DNA from: an uncultured Bacteroidales bacterium
GTDB taxonomy: Bacteria; Bacteroidota; Bacteroidia; Bacteroidales; UBA932
Length of the DNA: 64,000 bases
Assembly (NCBI GenBank): GCA_900318015.1
Contig: ONJB01000002.1
Coordinates: 1 to 64,000, forward strand
Direction: 5' to 3'
The notes below the pieces were generated by a model. The model saw only the letters and a program-made list of their open reading frames with translations. It ran no database searches and was not told where the DNA came from. Position 1 is the stretch's first letter; each line of letters begins with the position of its first letter. This document shows, piece after piece, positions 16,266 through 26,472 of the stretch. The translations under genes and the position numbers were made by a program.

Positions 16266-19133
16266 ATGCGTATCCCGTTCTTTTCCGTTGCTGCCGCCCT
16301 GCTGGCGGTGGTTTCCTGTACCGGAGAGAAGACGGCTGTGGAGGCCGTGGATCCCTTCATCGGCACGGGTTTCCATGGACATACCTATCCCGGCGCGACC
16401 GTGCCGGCGGGCATGGTCCAGCTGAGTCCGGACACCCGGAACACGGGGTGGGACGGCAGTTCCGGCTACCATTACAGCGACAATACCATCCTGGGCTTTT
16501 CCCATACGCACCTGTCAGGCACGGGCTGTGCGGACCTGGGCGATTTCCTGTTCACGCCGGCCATTGGTAATGTGCCCGTGAAGGACGGCGCTTACGCTGT
16601 GGACCCGCTTCCTTTCACGCATGAGGACGAGATGGCGTCGCCGGGCTATTATCGCGTCCGTTTCCCGGAGCGGGGGATTACGGCCGAACTGACGGCCGGC
16701 CCGCACACGGGCATCCACCGTTACACCTTCAACGGAAAGGGAGAGCGGCATATCCTGATCGACATGAAGCACAACATCGGTGAAACCGCCCCGCGGGACA
16801 TCTTCCTGCAGGCGGTAGGGGACACGCTCGTCCGGGGCGGCCGCATCGTCGATGGCTGGACGCACGACCGGCATGTCTTCTTCTCGGCGCGTTTCTCCGT
16901 GCCCTTCACGGCCTGCAAGACCGAAGGCGGTGAGCGCTGGCTCCTGACCTTCCCGGAGGATGTCGAGGAACTGACGGTCGCGGTGGGGCTTTCTTCCGTC
17001 GATACCGACGGCGCCGCGGACGACCGCCGCTTCGAGGCCTCCAACGGCTTCGATGAAGCCCGCGCCGCCGCGCGCTGGCGCTGGGCGCAGGAACTGGGAA
17101 GGATCACCGTCGAGGGGGGCACCCCGGCCCAGCGCACCACCTTCTATACGGCTCTCTACCACACGATGGTGACGCCGGACCTCCAGACGGACCTGGACGG
17201 CCGCTACCGGAACCATCGGCAGGAAGTGGCGCAGGCGCCGCCTGTACACGATTACTATTCCACCCTGTCCTTGTGGGATACCTTCCGCAGCTGGAATCCC
17301 TTGCAGGTACTCCTGAATCCCAAGCTCGTGGAAGACATGGTGTTCAGCATGCTGGACATGTACGACTGCGACGGCCGGCTGCCCATGTGGCCGCTGGGTT
17401 CTGCGGATACCTACTGCATGATCGGCTATCACGCCGTCCCCGTGATCGCCGACGCCTGGCTGCGCGGAATCCGCAGTTTCGACGGCGAGAAAGCGCTGGC
17501 CGCCATGGTGGCCTCCTCCAACCTGGATCCGGGATCTGAGGCCTACAACGCTTATGGCTATGCCCCCTCGGACGTTGTCACCGAGTCCGTCTCCAAGACG
17601 ATCGAGTTCGCCTACGACGACTGGTGCATCGCCCGGATGGCCGAATCCCTAGGCCATGCCGACCTCGCGGCCGAGTACGACGCCCGTTCCCTCCGCTACC
17701 GGAACCTGTTCGACGCCGCCACGGGCTTCCTCCGCGGCCGTCAGTCCGACGGCAACTGGCGGAAGCCGTTCAGCCCGATCAGCACCTCCCGCGACTTCAC
17801 GGAAGCCATCCCCTGGCAGAGCCGCTTCTTCGCCCCGCACGATTTCGCCGGCTTCACGGCGCTGACCGGCGGCGCGGAGGCCACCCGGGCCGCCCTGGAT
17901 TCGCTCTTCACCGATGAAGAGCGGGATCCGGAGATGAAGACCTCCGACATCACCGGCTTCGTGGGCCAGTATGCCCATGGCAACGAGCCCAGCCACGCCA
18001 GCGCCTGGATGTACAACTGGCTCGGCGACCCCGCCAGCTCCCAGAAATGGGTGCGGCACATCCTCGACGAGATGTACGCCCCGACGCCGGAAGGCATCTG
18101 CGGCAACGAGGACTGCGGCCAGATGTCCGCCTGGTACGTCCTTTCCGCCCTGGGCATCTATCCCGTGTGCCCCGGCACCGGCGAGTTCGTGTTCGCAGCT
18201 CCGCTGTTCCCGAAGGCCACCGTTACCCTGGGGAACGGAAACAAGCTGACCATCCGGGCCGACCATCCGGAGCATCCGTATATCTCGAAGGTTACATTTA
18301 ATGGGGAACCCGTTGACCGTCAGTTTATTACCTATGACGAGCTGATGCAGGGCGGGGAACTCTCCTTCACCCTTTCCGCGACGCCCGACCACGGTCGCGA
18401 CGCCCTGCCGGCCCCGTATTCCCTGACGGACGGAAAGGTCGTTTCCACACCGTATCTGACGGGCGATCCGTGCTTCTTCGAAGGCGTTTTCCAGGCTGTA
18501 CTGGGCTGCCGGACCGAGGGCGCGTCCATCCGTTACACCCTGGACGGCACTGTTCCCACGGAGGCTTCCGCCCTGTATGAAGGCCCGTTCGGAATCGACA
18601 AGGAATGTGACCTCTCCCTCCGCGCTTTCAAGGAAGGCCTGGCTCCCAGTTCCGTGCTCCGGATCCATGCGTTCCCGGCCGTCTGGCGGCCGGCGAAGAA
18701 GGTTTCCGCGACCAAACCGGGCTGCCGGTACACCTATCACGTGGGTGAATTTACCTGCACGGCCGATGTCCTGCGCTCGACGGTGGTCATGCGCGGAGAA
18801 ATGCCCTTCCCGACCATCAAGGATGCACCCGACGAGGACCATTTCGGTTATGTCTTCCAAGGGTATGTCGATGTCCCTACGGATGCGCTTTGGGAGTTCG
18901 CCGTCACGAGCGACGACGGCGCCGTTCTCTACATCGATGGAACCAAGGTCGTGGACAACGACGGGTCCCATTCCGCCTTCACTTCTACCGGTATGATCCC
19001 GCTCTTGAAAGGCTTGCATTCCTTCGAGCTGGTCTATCTGGAAGACTATGAAGGCCAGTCCCTCGCCTGGGCTTGGAAGGCTCCCGGCGACGCTCGTTTC
19101 TCCCGTATCCCTGAATCTGCAATCTATCACTGA
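16266..19133 (+). CDS. GH92 alpha-mannosidase lipoprotein with chitobiase-C-like and PA14-like modules
   Basis: 955 residues; lipoprotein signal with C18 (LLAVVSC). GH92 spans about 25-735: DPFIGTG..HTYPGATVP near 29-47, SHTHLSGTG at 79-87, HGNEPSH at 571-577 and GNEDCGQMSAW at 613-623. GH92 enzymes are calcium-dependent exo-acting alpha-mannosidases; one member acts on mannosyl-1-phosphodiesters, so linkage is open. Residues about 745-805 resemble the chitobiase/hexosaminidase C-terminal beta domain (YTLDGTVPTEASALYEGPF); 815-955 is a PA14-like module (TSDDGAVLYIDGTKVVDNDG). First gene of a five-gene operon, 2 nt before the next start. Confidence 0.92.
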   Translation: MRIPFFSVAAALLAVVSCTGEKTAVEAVDPFIGTGFHGHTYPGATVPAGMVQLSPDTRNTGWDGSSGYHYSDNTILGFSHTHLSGTGCADLGDFLFTPAIGNVPVKDGAYAVDPLPFTHEDEMASPGYYRVRFPERGITAELTAGPHTGIHRYTFNGKGERHILIDMKHNIGETAPRDIFLQAVGDTLVRGGRIVDGWTHDRHVFFSARFSVPFTACKTEGGERWLLTFPEDVEELTVAVGLSSVDTDGAADDRRFEASNGFDEARAAARWRWAQELGRITVEGGTPAQRTTFYTALYHTMVTPDLQTDLDGRYRNHRQEVAQAPPVHDYYSTLSLWDTFRSWNPLQVLLNPKLVEDMVFSMLDMYDCDGRLPMWPLGSADTYCMIGYHAVPVIADAWLRGIRSFDGEKALAAMVASSNLDPGSEAYNAYGYAPSDVVTESVSKTIEFAYDDWCIARMAESLGHADLAAEYDARSLRYRNLFDAATGFLRGRQSDGNWRKPFSPISTSRDFTEAIPWQSRFFAPHDFAGFTALTGGAEATRAALDSLFTDEERDPEMKTSDITGFVGQYAHGNEPSHASAWMYNWLGDPASSQKWVRHILDEMYAPTPEGICGNEDCGQMSAWYVLSALGIYPVCPGTGEFVFAAPLFPKATVTLGNGNKLTIRADHPEHPYISKVTFNGEPVDRQFITYDELMQGGELSFTLSATPDHGRDALPAPYSLTDGKVVSTPYLTGDPCFFEGVFQAVLGCRTEGASIRYTLDGTVPTEASALYEGPFGIDKECDLSLRAFKEGLAPSSVLRIHAFPAVWRPAKKVSATKPGCRYTYHVGEFTCTADVLRSTVVMRGEMPFPTIKDAPDEDHFGYVFQGYVDVPTDALWEFAVTSDDGAVLYIDGTKVVDNDGSHSAFTSTGMIPLLKGLHSFELVYLEDYEGQSLAWAWKAPGDARFSRIPESAIYH

Positions 19134-19135
19134 TT

Positions 19136-21073
19136 ATGAAACGCTTCCTTGTCCTTGCGGCCCTGCTGTGCCCGCTGGCCCTTTTCGCCCAGCGCCCCGT
19201 CATCCTGCACTCGCACAATGACTACGAGCGCACGGCGCCCTTCTGGGAGGCCTATTCCCAGCACTGTTCCTCCATCGAGGCCGACGTCTTCTGGCAGGAC
19301 GACCAGCTCCTGGTCGGCCACGAAGTCGCGCACCTCACCCCGGAACGGAATTTCCGGGCGATGTACGTGGACCCGATCGTGTCAATGTTCCGGCAGAACG
19401 GCGGCCATATGTGGAAGGGTTCCGACGACACCCTCATCCTGATGGTGGAACTCAAGTCCTCCACGGAGCCCACCCTTTCCGAGGTGGTAAAACTCCTGGG
19501 CGAATACCCGGACGTCTTCTGCTCCGACCACGGCGTGAAGGTGGTTATCACAGGTAATACGCCTGATTACAAGGACTTTGCGTCCTATCCGCACTGGGTC
19601 TTCTTCGACGGGGACCTGAATGCGGACCTCGTCATCCGGTACACGCCGGACGAACTGGCCCGAGTGGGGATGTTCAGCACGAATTTCCGCAAGTTCGCGC
19701 AGAAATGGAACGGCAAGGGTCGGATGATCGATCCGGAACTGGACGCCGTGAATGCGGCCATCGCCGCGGCGCACGCCGCCGGGAAGCCTATCCGCTTCTG
19801 GAACGCGCCGGAAGGGACAACAACCTATTTCACGTTCTGGAAACTCGGCGTGGACATCATCAACACCGACAAACCCGCCGTGGCCAGCCTCTTCTTCGAC
19901 GACTGGGGCAACAAGAATTTCATCATCGGCAAGCACGAGGTGCAGGCCGGTGTGACTGGTACGAAGAAGCTGGACAAGGCCACGCGCGACTTCTCCGGTT
20001 TCCAGAACGAGCGGCTCCAGCTCTCCAAGCGGATTCCGACCTACACGCCTACCTATCGGAACGACGGCAGTGCCAAGAAGATCAAGAACGTGATCTTCCT
20101 CATCGGCGACGGCATGGGCATCAACCAGGTCATGGCCGGCGCCTATGCGAACGACCGCGACCTGAGCCTGCTGAAAATCAAGAACATCGGCATCCAGTTC
20201 TACAACCCGAACGACGATTTCATCGGCGATTCCGCTTCCGGCGGCAGCGCCCTCGCGACGGGCGAGGTGTCCTGGACGCGGCATATCGCCTCGAACAAGG
20301 ACGGTTCGGAGGAGTATCCCGCACTGACGGATTATTTCAAGGGCCTCGGGAAGGCCACGGGCGTCGTCACCTTAGGCGATGTCGCCGACGCCACGCCGGC
20401 CGTCTTCTACGGCCATACCTCCGAACGCGACAGTACGGACAAGATCACCCGTTACTGGCTTACCAGCGACGTGGACCTCATCTGCGGCAGCGGTCGGGAC
20501 TATATCGAGGATCCCCGTGCGGACGGTGTCGACATGCTTTCCGGCATCAAGGCCAATGGATACAGCTACCTGACGGACGCCCTGACCGTGGACCGGACCC
20601 CGGGCAAAGTCATCTGCTTGGACAACCGCATGGGCGCGTACGCCACCGAGGAAACGCTGGATTTCCTGGCGAACATCACCCGGGCTTCCATCGACAAGCT
20701 GTCCAAGGAATCCAAGAAAGGCTTCTTCCTGATGGTGGAAGGCGCGAAGATCGATTATGCCGGCCATTCCGACTGCTTCCCGGCCTCGGTCATCGAGCAG
20801 CTGGGCTTCGACCTGGCGGTCGCCGAGGCACTCCGTTTTGCCGATTCCAACGGCGAGACGCTGGTGGTGGTCACCGCGGACCATGAGACCGGCGGCCTCA
20901 CGATCCTGGACGGCGACCTGGAGACCGGTCATGTCCTCGCCGTATACAATTCCGACGACCATACGCCCACGGTCGTACCCGTGTTTGCCTACGGTCCCGG
21001 TTCCCGGGAATTCACCGGAACCTACATCAACATCGAGATTCCCCGGACCATCAAACGGCTCGTGACCAAATGA
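19136..21073 (+). CDS. Fusion: AIM6/GDPD-like phosphodiesterase and alkaline phosphatase
   Basis: 645 residues, signal peptide MKRFLVLAALLCPLALFAQ. Residues about 20-260 match the PI-PLC/GDPD-like fold of the AIM6 type (HSHNDYERTAPFWEAYSQ at 25-42, SSIEADVFWQDDQLLVGHE at 45-63, LVELK-like MVELK). Residues about 312-645 are alkaline phosphatase: FLIGDGMG (metal D325), DSASGGSALATGE (nucleophile S366), later MVEGAKIDYAGHS and TADHETGG (metal His/Asp). The pairing suggests cleavage of a phosphodiester and then removal of the phosphate by one periplasmic protein. Overlaps the next gene by ATGA. Confidence 0.85.
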   Translation: MKRFLVLAALLCPLALFAQRPVILHSHNDYERTAPFWEAYSQHCSSIEADVFWQDDQLLVGHEVAHLTPERNFRAMYVDPIVSMFRQNGGHMWKGSDDTLILMVELKSSTEPTLSEVVKLLGEYPDVFCSDHGVKVVITGNTPDYKDFASYPHWVFFDGDLNADLVIRYTPDELARVGMFSTNFRKFAQKWNGKGRMIDPELDAVNAAIAAAHAAGKPIRFWNAPEGTTTYFTFWKLGVDIINTDKPAVASLFFDDWGNKNFIIGKHEVQAGVTGTKKLDKATRDFSGFQNERLQLSKRIPTYTPTYRNDGSAKKIKNVIFLIGDGMGINQVMAGAYANDRDLSLLKIKNIGIQFYNPNDDFIGDSASGGSALATGEVSWTRHIASNKDGSEEYPALTDYFKGLGKATGVVTLGDVADATPAVFYGHTSERDSTDKITRYWLTSDVDLICGSGRDYIEDPRADGVDMLSGIKANGYSYLTDALTVDRTPGKVICLDNRMGAYATEETLDFLANITRASIDKLSKESKKGFFLMVEGAKIDYAGHSDCFPASVIEQLGFDLAVAEALRFADSNGETLVVVTADHETGGLTILDGDLETGHVLAVYNSDDHTPTVVPVFAYGPGSREFTGTYINIEIPRTIKRLVTK

Positions 21074-22671
21074 GAAAAATCGCGATAATCGCCCTGCTGC
21101 TGGCTTCCGCGCCGGTTTTGCGGGCGCAGGACCTCAAGAGCGGCCCCTACGACCTTCCGTACAAGAACACGTACGTGAAGAACATCTTCGTGGCGGAGAA
21201 TCCCTACCGGACGATGAAACCGGAGACGGTCCAGCCCAAGTCTTTCGCGCAGGCGGAAAAGATTCTTCCGGCTCCCTTCTGGGCCGGCCACGAAAAGGAA
21301 GTGGAGATGTACTGGCACGCCTGGAAGATCGCCGTCGGCAACATCAGGCAGCCCCAGGAAGGCTCCGGCTTCGTCAGTCCGTACCTGGACGTGGCGTATA
21401 ACGGGAACATCTTCATGTGGGACGACAGTTTCATGATGATGTTCGCCCGCTACGGCTACCGTTTCTTCCCGTTCCAGCGCACCCTGGACAACTTCTACGC
21501 GAAGCAGCACCAGGACGGCTTCATCTGCCGCGAGATCCGGGCCGACGGATCGGACTGCTTCGAGCGTTACGACCCGGTCAGCACCGGTCCGAACCTGCTG
21601 CCGTGGGCCGAACTCCAGTATTACCGCCAGTTCGGCGACATCGACCGGCTCCATCGCGTTTTCCCGGCCCTGGTGGCCTATGCGCAGTGGTGGAAGCTCA
21701 ACCGCACCTGGAAGGATGGCACTTACTGGTCCAGCGGGTGGGGGACCGGCATGGACAACATGCCTAGGGTCCCGGAAGGCTACAATCAGATTTTCTCCAA
21801 CGGCCACATGACCTGGCTGGACACGAATCTCCAGCAGTATCTCGTGAACGACTGCCTCATGCAGATCGGCTTCTTCACCGAGCGCTGGCAGGAAATCGAG
21901 GAGATGGAGGACGAGATGAAGTTCCTCAAGGCCTGGATCAATGATAACATGTGGGACCCGGAAACCGGTTTCCTGTATGACGTCTATGCCGATGGCTCCC
22001 GCGCCTCCGTGAAGGGCATTTCGGCCTTCTGGGCCCTCCAGACCGATGTCCTGGACAAGGACCGGCAGGATGCGCTGGTGGCCCATCTGTCCGATACGAC
22101 GGAGTTCGCCCGGACACACCGGGTGCCGTCGCTGAGCGCCGACCACCGCAAATACAACCCCCGTGGCCGCTACTGGCAGGGGGGCATCTGGCCGGGCGCC
22201 AACTACATGGTGCTGGACGGCCTGTGGCGCCGCGGCTACCGCGACCTCGCCCGGGAAGTCGCCGACAACCATTACGGCAATGTCTTCGAGGTGTGGAAGA
22301 AAACCGGCACCTTCTGGGAGTATTACGCCCCCGAAGCCGTCGAGGAAGGGTTCATGGCCCGCAAGGACTTCGTCGGATGGACCGGCCTGCCGCCCATCGC
22401 GGAGTTCATCGAGTGCATCCTGGGCATCCGGTCCGACTTTTCAGAAGGCCGGATCGAATGGGACCTGCGCCAGGTGGAGGCCCACGGGATCGAACGCTAT
22501 CCCTTCGGCCCCGACGGGGTCGTGGAACTGAAGGCGGCCGCCCGCAAGTCGGCCTCCGACAAGCCTGCAATCACGGTGAAGACCAACGTACCCTTCGACC
22601 TCACAGTCCTTTGGGGTGACAACCAGACGGCGACGGTCCATGTGGAGAAAAGTGGAAAGATAAACCTTTAG
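21070..22671 (+). CDS. Trehalase/GH63-clan (alpha/alpha)6 glycosidase
   Basis: 533 residues, signal peptide ending LRAQ. The body is an (alpha/alpha)6 barrel of the GH37/GH63 (MGH1-like) kind: [18 protein letters not shown] at about 116-133, [44 protein letters not shown] near 374-392, [10 protein letters not shown] and [13 protein letters not shown]. Clan members cut glucosidic or mannosidic bonds (trehalose, mannosylglycerate, processing glucosidases); the substrate is not evident. Periplasmic. Located between two phosphodiesterase fusions in the same operon. Confidence 0.78.
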   Translation: MRKIAIIALLLASAPVLRAQDLKSGPYDLPYKNTYVKNIFVAENPYRTMKPETVQPKSFAQAEKILPAPFWAGHEKEVEMYWHAWKIAVGNIRQPQEGSGFVSPYLDVAYNGNIFMWDDSFMMMFARYGYRFFPFQRTLDNFYAKQHQDGFICREIRADGSDCFERYDPVSTGPNLLPWAELQYYRQFGDIDRLHRVFPALVAYAQWWKLNRTWKDGTYWSSGWGTGMDNMPRVPEGYNQIFSNGHMTWLDTNLQQYLVNDCLMQIGFFTERWQEIEEMEDEMKFLKAWINDNMWDPETGFLYDVYADGSRASVKGISAFWALQTDVLDKDRQDALVAHLSDTTEFARTHRVPSLSADHRKYNPRGRYWQGGIWPGANYMVLDGLWRRGYRDLAREVADNHYGNVFEVWKKTGTFWEYYAPEAVEEGFMARKDFVGWTGLPPIAEFIECILGIRSDFSEGRIEWDLRQVEAHGIERYPFGPDGVVELKAAARKSASDKPAITVKTNVPFDLTVLWGDNQTATVHVEKSGKINL

Positions 22672-22673
22672 AT

Positions 22674-24401
22674 ATGAAAAAGTTTTTTATGGCAGCCCTG
22701 CTGCTGCCGTTGCTGGCGCTTTCCTGCCAGCCCGGGAATGTGACGGAACCGCTTCCCGTGATGTCTTTCAATGTCCGCTACGGGACGGCCAAGGACGGTG
22801 ACCACGTGTGGGACAACCGCAAGGATGCGGCCTGCGCGATGATCCTGGACCAGCGTCCCGCCGTGTTCGGCGTGCAGGAGGCCCTGGACTTCCAGCTGAC
22901 TTATTTCCAGGAGCACTGCCCGGGCTACAAGTATGTGGGTGTGGGCCGTGAGGATGGTATCAGCGATGGCGAGCACATGGCCGTGTTCTATGACACCGAG
23001 CGCATCGAGCTCCTGGAGTGGGGTACCTACTGGCTCTCCGAGACACCGTTCCAGCCTTCCCTGGGCTGGGATGCCGCCTGCCGCCGGACGGCCACATGGA
23101 CGCTGCTGAAAGACAAGGTCGCGGGCCGCAACTTTTATTTCGTGAACACGCACCTGGACCATGTGGGCAAGGAAGCCCGCCGGAAGGGCTTGCTTCTGCT
23201 GGTGGACCGCATCGCTGCGATGAATCCGGACGGCTTCCCGATGGTTCTTACTGGTGACATGAACGTCTATCCGGACGATCCGTGCCTGGGCGAACTCCGC
23301 ACCCTCATGGAGGATGCCCGCCAGACGGCCAAGGTGACCGACAATGACCTGACCTGGCACGACTGGGGCAAGGTTTCCGGCAATCCGCCCATCGACTATG
23401 TCTTCTACGCCGGTTTCGCGGGCTGCGACGAATTCGCGGCGGTCCGTCAGCCGTATCTGGGCGTGGACTATGTCTCCGACCACTATCCGGTGACGGCCGT
23501 TCTCCGCTATGGCCCCGAGCAGGAGGCCGTGAAGCGGGAGCCTGTCCCCGAGCAGCCCAAGTATGTCGTCGAGGTGGAAGCGCACCGCGGCGGCATGGGC
23601 CTGTATCCCGAGGAATCCCTGCCGGCGATGATCAATGCCGTGAATCTGGGTGTGAACACCCTGGAAATGGACCTTTGCATCACGCAGGACAAGCGGGTTG
23701 TCCTTTCCCATGACAAGTACTTCCATCCCCGCTATGCCTCGCACCCGGACGGAACGCCCGTGGTGAGCGGCGAACCCAAGACGTGGCTGTGGCAACTGCC
23801 GTACAGCGAAGTGGCGAAGTGGGACGTGGGCAACCGGTTCAACCCCTCCTGGCCTGAGAAGCACTGCGTCCCGCTCGCGAAGCCCCTGGCCGGCGACGTG
23901 ATCGCCGCCGTGGAGGCCTATACGAAGGAGAACGGGCACTATGCGATGAACTATGACATCGAAATCAAGAGCGATCCGGACTATGACGGGGCTGTCGAAG
24001 GCGTGGACTGGCCGGATTATCGCGAGTTTACGGACCTGTGCATGGCCATGCTGGATTCCCTGGACCTGGGTGACCGCCTGATGATCCAGTGCTTCGACGA
24101 GCGTGCGCTGAACTATATCAACGAGAAGTATCCGGGCCACACCCTGGCTTATCTGGTGGAGGATTACGAGAAGGATTTCGACGAGTTCATGGGCAAGCTG
24201 GACTTCACCCCGCAGTGGCTGAGCGCCCCGCATGGGAACGTGGACGCCGACCTCATCGCGAAGGCCCGCGCCCGGGGCATGAAGGTCAACACCTGGACGG
24301 TGGACGATCCGGACGAGATGCGCCGCCTCATCGACCTCGGCGTGGACGCCATCATCTCCAATTATCCCGACCGCCTGCTCAAGGTGGTGGGGGCGTATTG
24401 A
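22674..24401 (+). CDS. Fusion lipoprotein: EEP-family phosphodiesterase and GDPD
   Basis: 575 residues; lipobox LLALSC with C18. Residues about 26-285 are an endonuclease/exonuclease/phosphatase-fold domain: [25 protein letters not shown] (E69), [14 protein letters not shown] (D195, N197), SDHYPVTA (268-275). Residues about 297-575 are glycerophosphodiester phosphodiesterase: [13 protein letters not shown] at 303-315, E331 and D333 in [45 protein letters not shown]. Both domains keep their metal and catalytic residues, so both are probably active on phosphodiesters. Likely anchored in the outer membrane or periplasm. Confidence 0.9.
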   Translation: MKKFFMAALLLPLLALSCQPGNVTEPLPVMSFNVRYGTAKDGDHVWDNRKDAACAMILDQRPAVFGVQEALDFQLTYFQEHCPGYKYVGVGREDGISDGEHMAVFYDTERIELLEWGTYWLSETPFQPSLGWDAACRRTATWTLLKDKVAGRNFYFVNTHLDHVGKEARRKGLLLLVDRIAAMNPDGFPMVLTGDMNVYPDDPCLGELRTLMEDARQTAKVTDNDLTWHDWGKVSGNPPIDYVFYAGFAGCDEFAAVRQPYLGVDYVSDHYPVTAVLRYGPEQEAVKREPVPEQPKYVVEVEAHRGGMGLYPEESLPAMINAVNLGVNTLEMDLCITQDKRVVLSHDKYFHPRYASHPDGTPVVSGEPKTWLWQLPYSEVAKWDVGNRFNPSWPEKHCVPLAKPLAGDVIAAVEAYTKENGHYAMNYDIEIKSDPDYDGAVEGVDWPDYREFTDLCMAMLDSLDLGDRLMIQCFDERALNYINEKYPGHTLAYLVEDYEKDFDEFMGKLDFTPQWLSAPHGNVDADLIAKARARGMKVNTWTVDDPDEMRRLIDLGVDAIISNYPDRLLKVVGAY

Positions 24402-24410
24402 TTCCGGTCT

Positions 24411-26030
24411 ATGCGTAAACTTTGTCTTCTGCTCCTGCTGGGGATCCTCCCCGGCAGGACTTTCTTGTCGGATGCCTGCACGAACCTCATCGTGGGGAAG
24501 GCCGCATCGGCAGACGGGTCAGTGATCTGCACCTACAATTGCGATACCTTCGGGGACACGGGCTGGTTGACCTATTCGCCCGCCGGTGCCCATGCGCCGG
24601 GGGAGAAGATTGCCATCCGCAGTTTCTGGCATCCCGAGGGAATCCGGGGCTATGTGGACCAGGTTGCCTTTACCTACAGCGTGATCGGGTACATGAACGA
24701 GAAGCAGCTGACCATCCTGGAGACCACGTTCGGAGGCCGTGAGGAACTCGTGGACCCGGAAGGGATCCTGGACTATGACAATGTGATGCAGCTGGCCCTG
24801 CAGCGGTGTACGACGGCGCGGGAAGCCATCCTGGAGATGGGCAGGCTGATGGACGAGTACGGTTATTGCTCGAGCGGGGAGACATTCTCCGTCTGCGACA
24901 AGGACGAGGCCTGGATGATGGATGTCATCGGCAAGGGCCCCGGCCGCAAGGGCACCGTCTGGGTGGCGGTCCGGATCCCGGATGACTGCATTTCGGCCCA
25001 TGCCAACCAGAGCCGTATCCGCAAGTTCCCGCAGGCCAGGAAGCTGGACAAGAAGAAGGGAATTTACGAGGTGGCCGGCGAATGCATGTACAGCGCCGAG
25101 GTGATTTCCTTCGCCCGCGAAATGGGCTTTTACGACGGCCCGGACGCGGATTTCAGCTTCCGGGACGCCTACTGTCCGATCGATTTCGTGGGCATGCGCC
25201 TCTGCGAGCCGCGGGTCTGGAGCATTTTCCGGCACCACACGGATCCTGCGTACATGGACAGTTTCATGCCCTACCTGAACGGCCAGTTCGACGTGTGTGA
25301 CGAACTGCCCCTGTGGATCAAGCCGGACAAGCCCTTGACGCTGCAGGATGTGATGGCTGACATGCGTGACCATTACGAGGGAACGCCGCTGGACATGACG
25401 GCCGATGTGAGCGCCGGTCCCTGGAGTTCTCCGTACCGTCCGCGAGCGAAAGGCTTCACCTCCGACGGCAAGCAGTACTTCCGCGAGCGGCCCATCTCCA
25501 CCCAGCAGGCAGGTTTCTCGGTCGTCGCGCAGATGCGCTCCTGGCTTCCGGACGAAGTGGGCGGCGTGTATTGGTTCAACTGCGATGAACCCTCGGCCAT
25601 CGCTTATGTGCCCGTCTACTGCTGCCTGAGATCCGTCCCGGACGCCTTCCAGGGGCGGTACAACCGCAACGGCGTCTTTGACGAACGCGGCGCTTTCTGG
25701 CTATGCAACTGGGTGGCGAACATGGTGTATCCGCGATGGAGCGCCATGGTCGGGGACCTGGTCTCCGCCCGCGAGGAACTGGAAACCGTTTTCCAGAACG
25801 GACAACCCGGTATCGAAGCCGAAGCGAGGTCCCTCACGCCCGAAGAACGGGTAGCCTATCTGGAGGGGAAGACCTTCGCCTTCACGGAACAGATGATGTC
25901 GCGCTGGAAAACCCTCGCGCATCACTTGATCGTGAAATACAACGACCAGCCCGGCGCCTGGGACCAGCCCTTCTACGATGCCGTCGTCAGGGACACCGGC
26001 ACCCGATACCTCGTCCCGGGGCAGCAATAA
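24411..26030 (+). CDS. C69-family dipeptidase (PepD-like Ntn hydrolase)
   Basis: 539 residues. The signal-like start MRKLCLLLLLGILPGRTFLSDA is followed by C23-T-N, and the sequence CTNLIVGKAASADGS is the hallmark of peptidase family C69, in which an N-terminal cysteine freed by cleavage is the nucleophile. Other marks: TYNCDTFGD, EKQLTILETTFGG, DEAWMMDVIGKG, ISAHANQSRIRKF. Family members cut dipeptides. Last gene of the operon. Why a dipeptidase is here is unclear; a glycopeptide substrate is one reading. Confidence 0.88.
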   Translation: MRKLCLLLLLGILPGRTFLSDACTNLIVGKAASADGSVICTYNCDTFGDTGWLTYSPAGAHAPGEKIAIRSFWHPEGIRGYVDQVAFTYSVIGYMNEKQLTILETTFGGREELVDPEGILDYDNVMQLALQRCTTAREAILEMGRLMDEYGYCSSGETFSVCDKDEAWMMDVIGKGPGRKGTVWVAVRIPDDCISAHANQSRIRKFPQARKLDKKKGIYEVAGECMYSAEVISFAREMGFYDGPDADFSFRDAYCPIDFVGMRLCEPRVWSIFRHHTDPAYMDSFMPYLNGQFDVCDELPLWIKPDKPLTLQDVMADMRDHYEGTPLDMTADVSAGPWSSPYRPRAKGFTSDGKQYFRERPISTQQAGFSVVAQMRSWLPDEVGGVYWFNCDEPSAIAYVPVYCCLRSVPDAFQGRYNRNGVFDERGAFWLCNWVANMVYPRWSAMVGDLVSAREELETVFQNGQPGIEAEARSLTPEERVAYLEGKTFAFTEQMMSRWKTLAHHLIVKYNDQPGAWDQPFYDAVVRDTGTRYLVPGQQ

Positions 26031-26033
26031 ATC

Positions 26034-26064
26034 TTGTACAGACGCGGGATTTTGCGTATTTTCG
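26034..26064 (+). promoter_or_regulatory. Promoter of ridA
   Basis: TTG (26034-26036), 20 nt, TATTTTCG (26057-26064, one mismatch), 21 nt ahead of the ATG at 26086. Confidence 0.6.
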
Positions 26065-26085
26065 CACAACAAATTGTAATTGGAT

Positions 26086-26469
26086 ATGAAAGCGATCAGC
26101 ACAATAGAGGCACCGGCGGCCATCGGGCCGTACAGCCAGGCCGTGGACAGCGGCGCCGGTCTTGTCTTCGTTTCGGGGCAGCTGCCCATCGACCCGGCCA
26201 CCGGGGCATTCCCGGAGGGAGGTGTCGCCGAGCAGGCGCGCCAGTCTCTCCTGAACGCGCAGGCCATCCTGCGGGCGGCCGGCCTGGAACTGGCCGATGT
26301 CGTGAAAACGACGGTCTTCCTGGCCGATATGGGCGATTTCGCGGCGATGAACGCCGTATATGCATCGTTCTTCGCCGAACCGTTCCCGGCCCGGAGCGCC
26401 GTGGCCGTGAAAACACTGCCCAAGGGCGCGCTCGTCGAAATCGAGTGCATCGCCACCCGCAACCGGTAG
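26086..26469 (+). CDS. ridA: RidA-family imine/enamine deaminase
   Basis: 127 residues from ATG 26086; an in-frame TTG 6 nt upstream is less likely. RidA hydrolyses reactive 2-aminoacrylate and similar imines. Marks: AIGPYSQAV near 12-20, VFVSGQLPIDP, the catalytic-site arginine R103 in FPARSAVAV and E120 in ALVEIECIA. Length is standard. Cytoplasmic. It interrupts the glycan locus together with the next gene and has its own promoter. Confidence 0.93.
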   Translation: MKAISTIEAPAAIGPYSQAVDSGAGLVFVSGQLPIDPATGAFPEGGVAEQARQSLLNAQAILRAAGLELADVVKTTVFLADMGDFAAMNAVYASFFAEPFPARSAVAVKTLPKGALVEIECIATRNR

Positions 26470-26472
26470 GGA

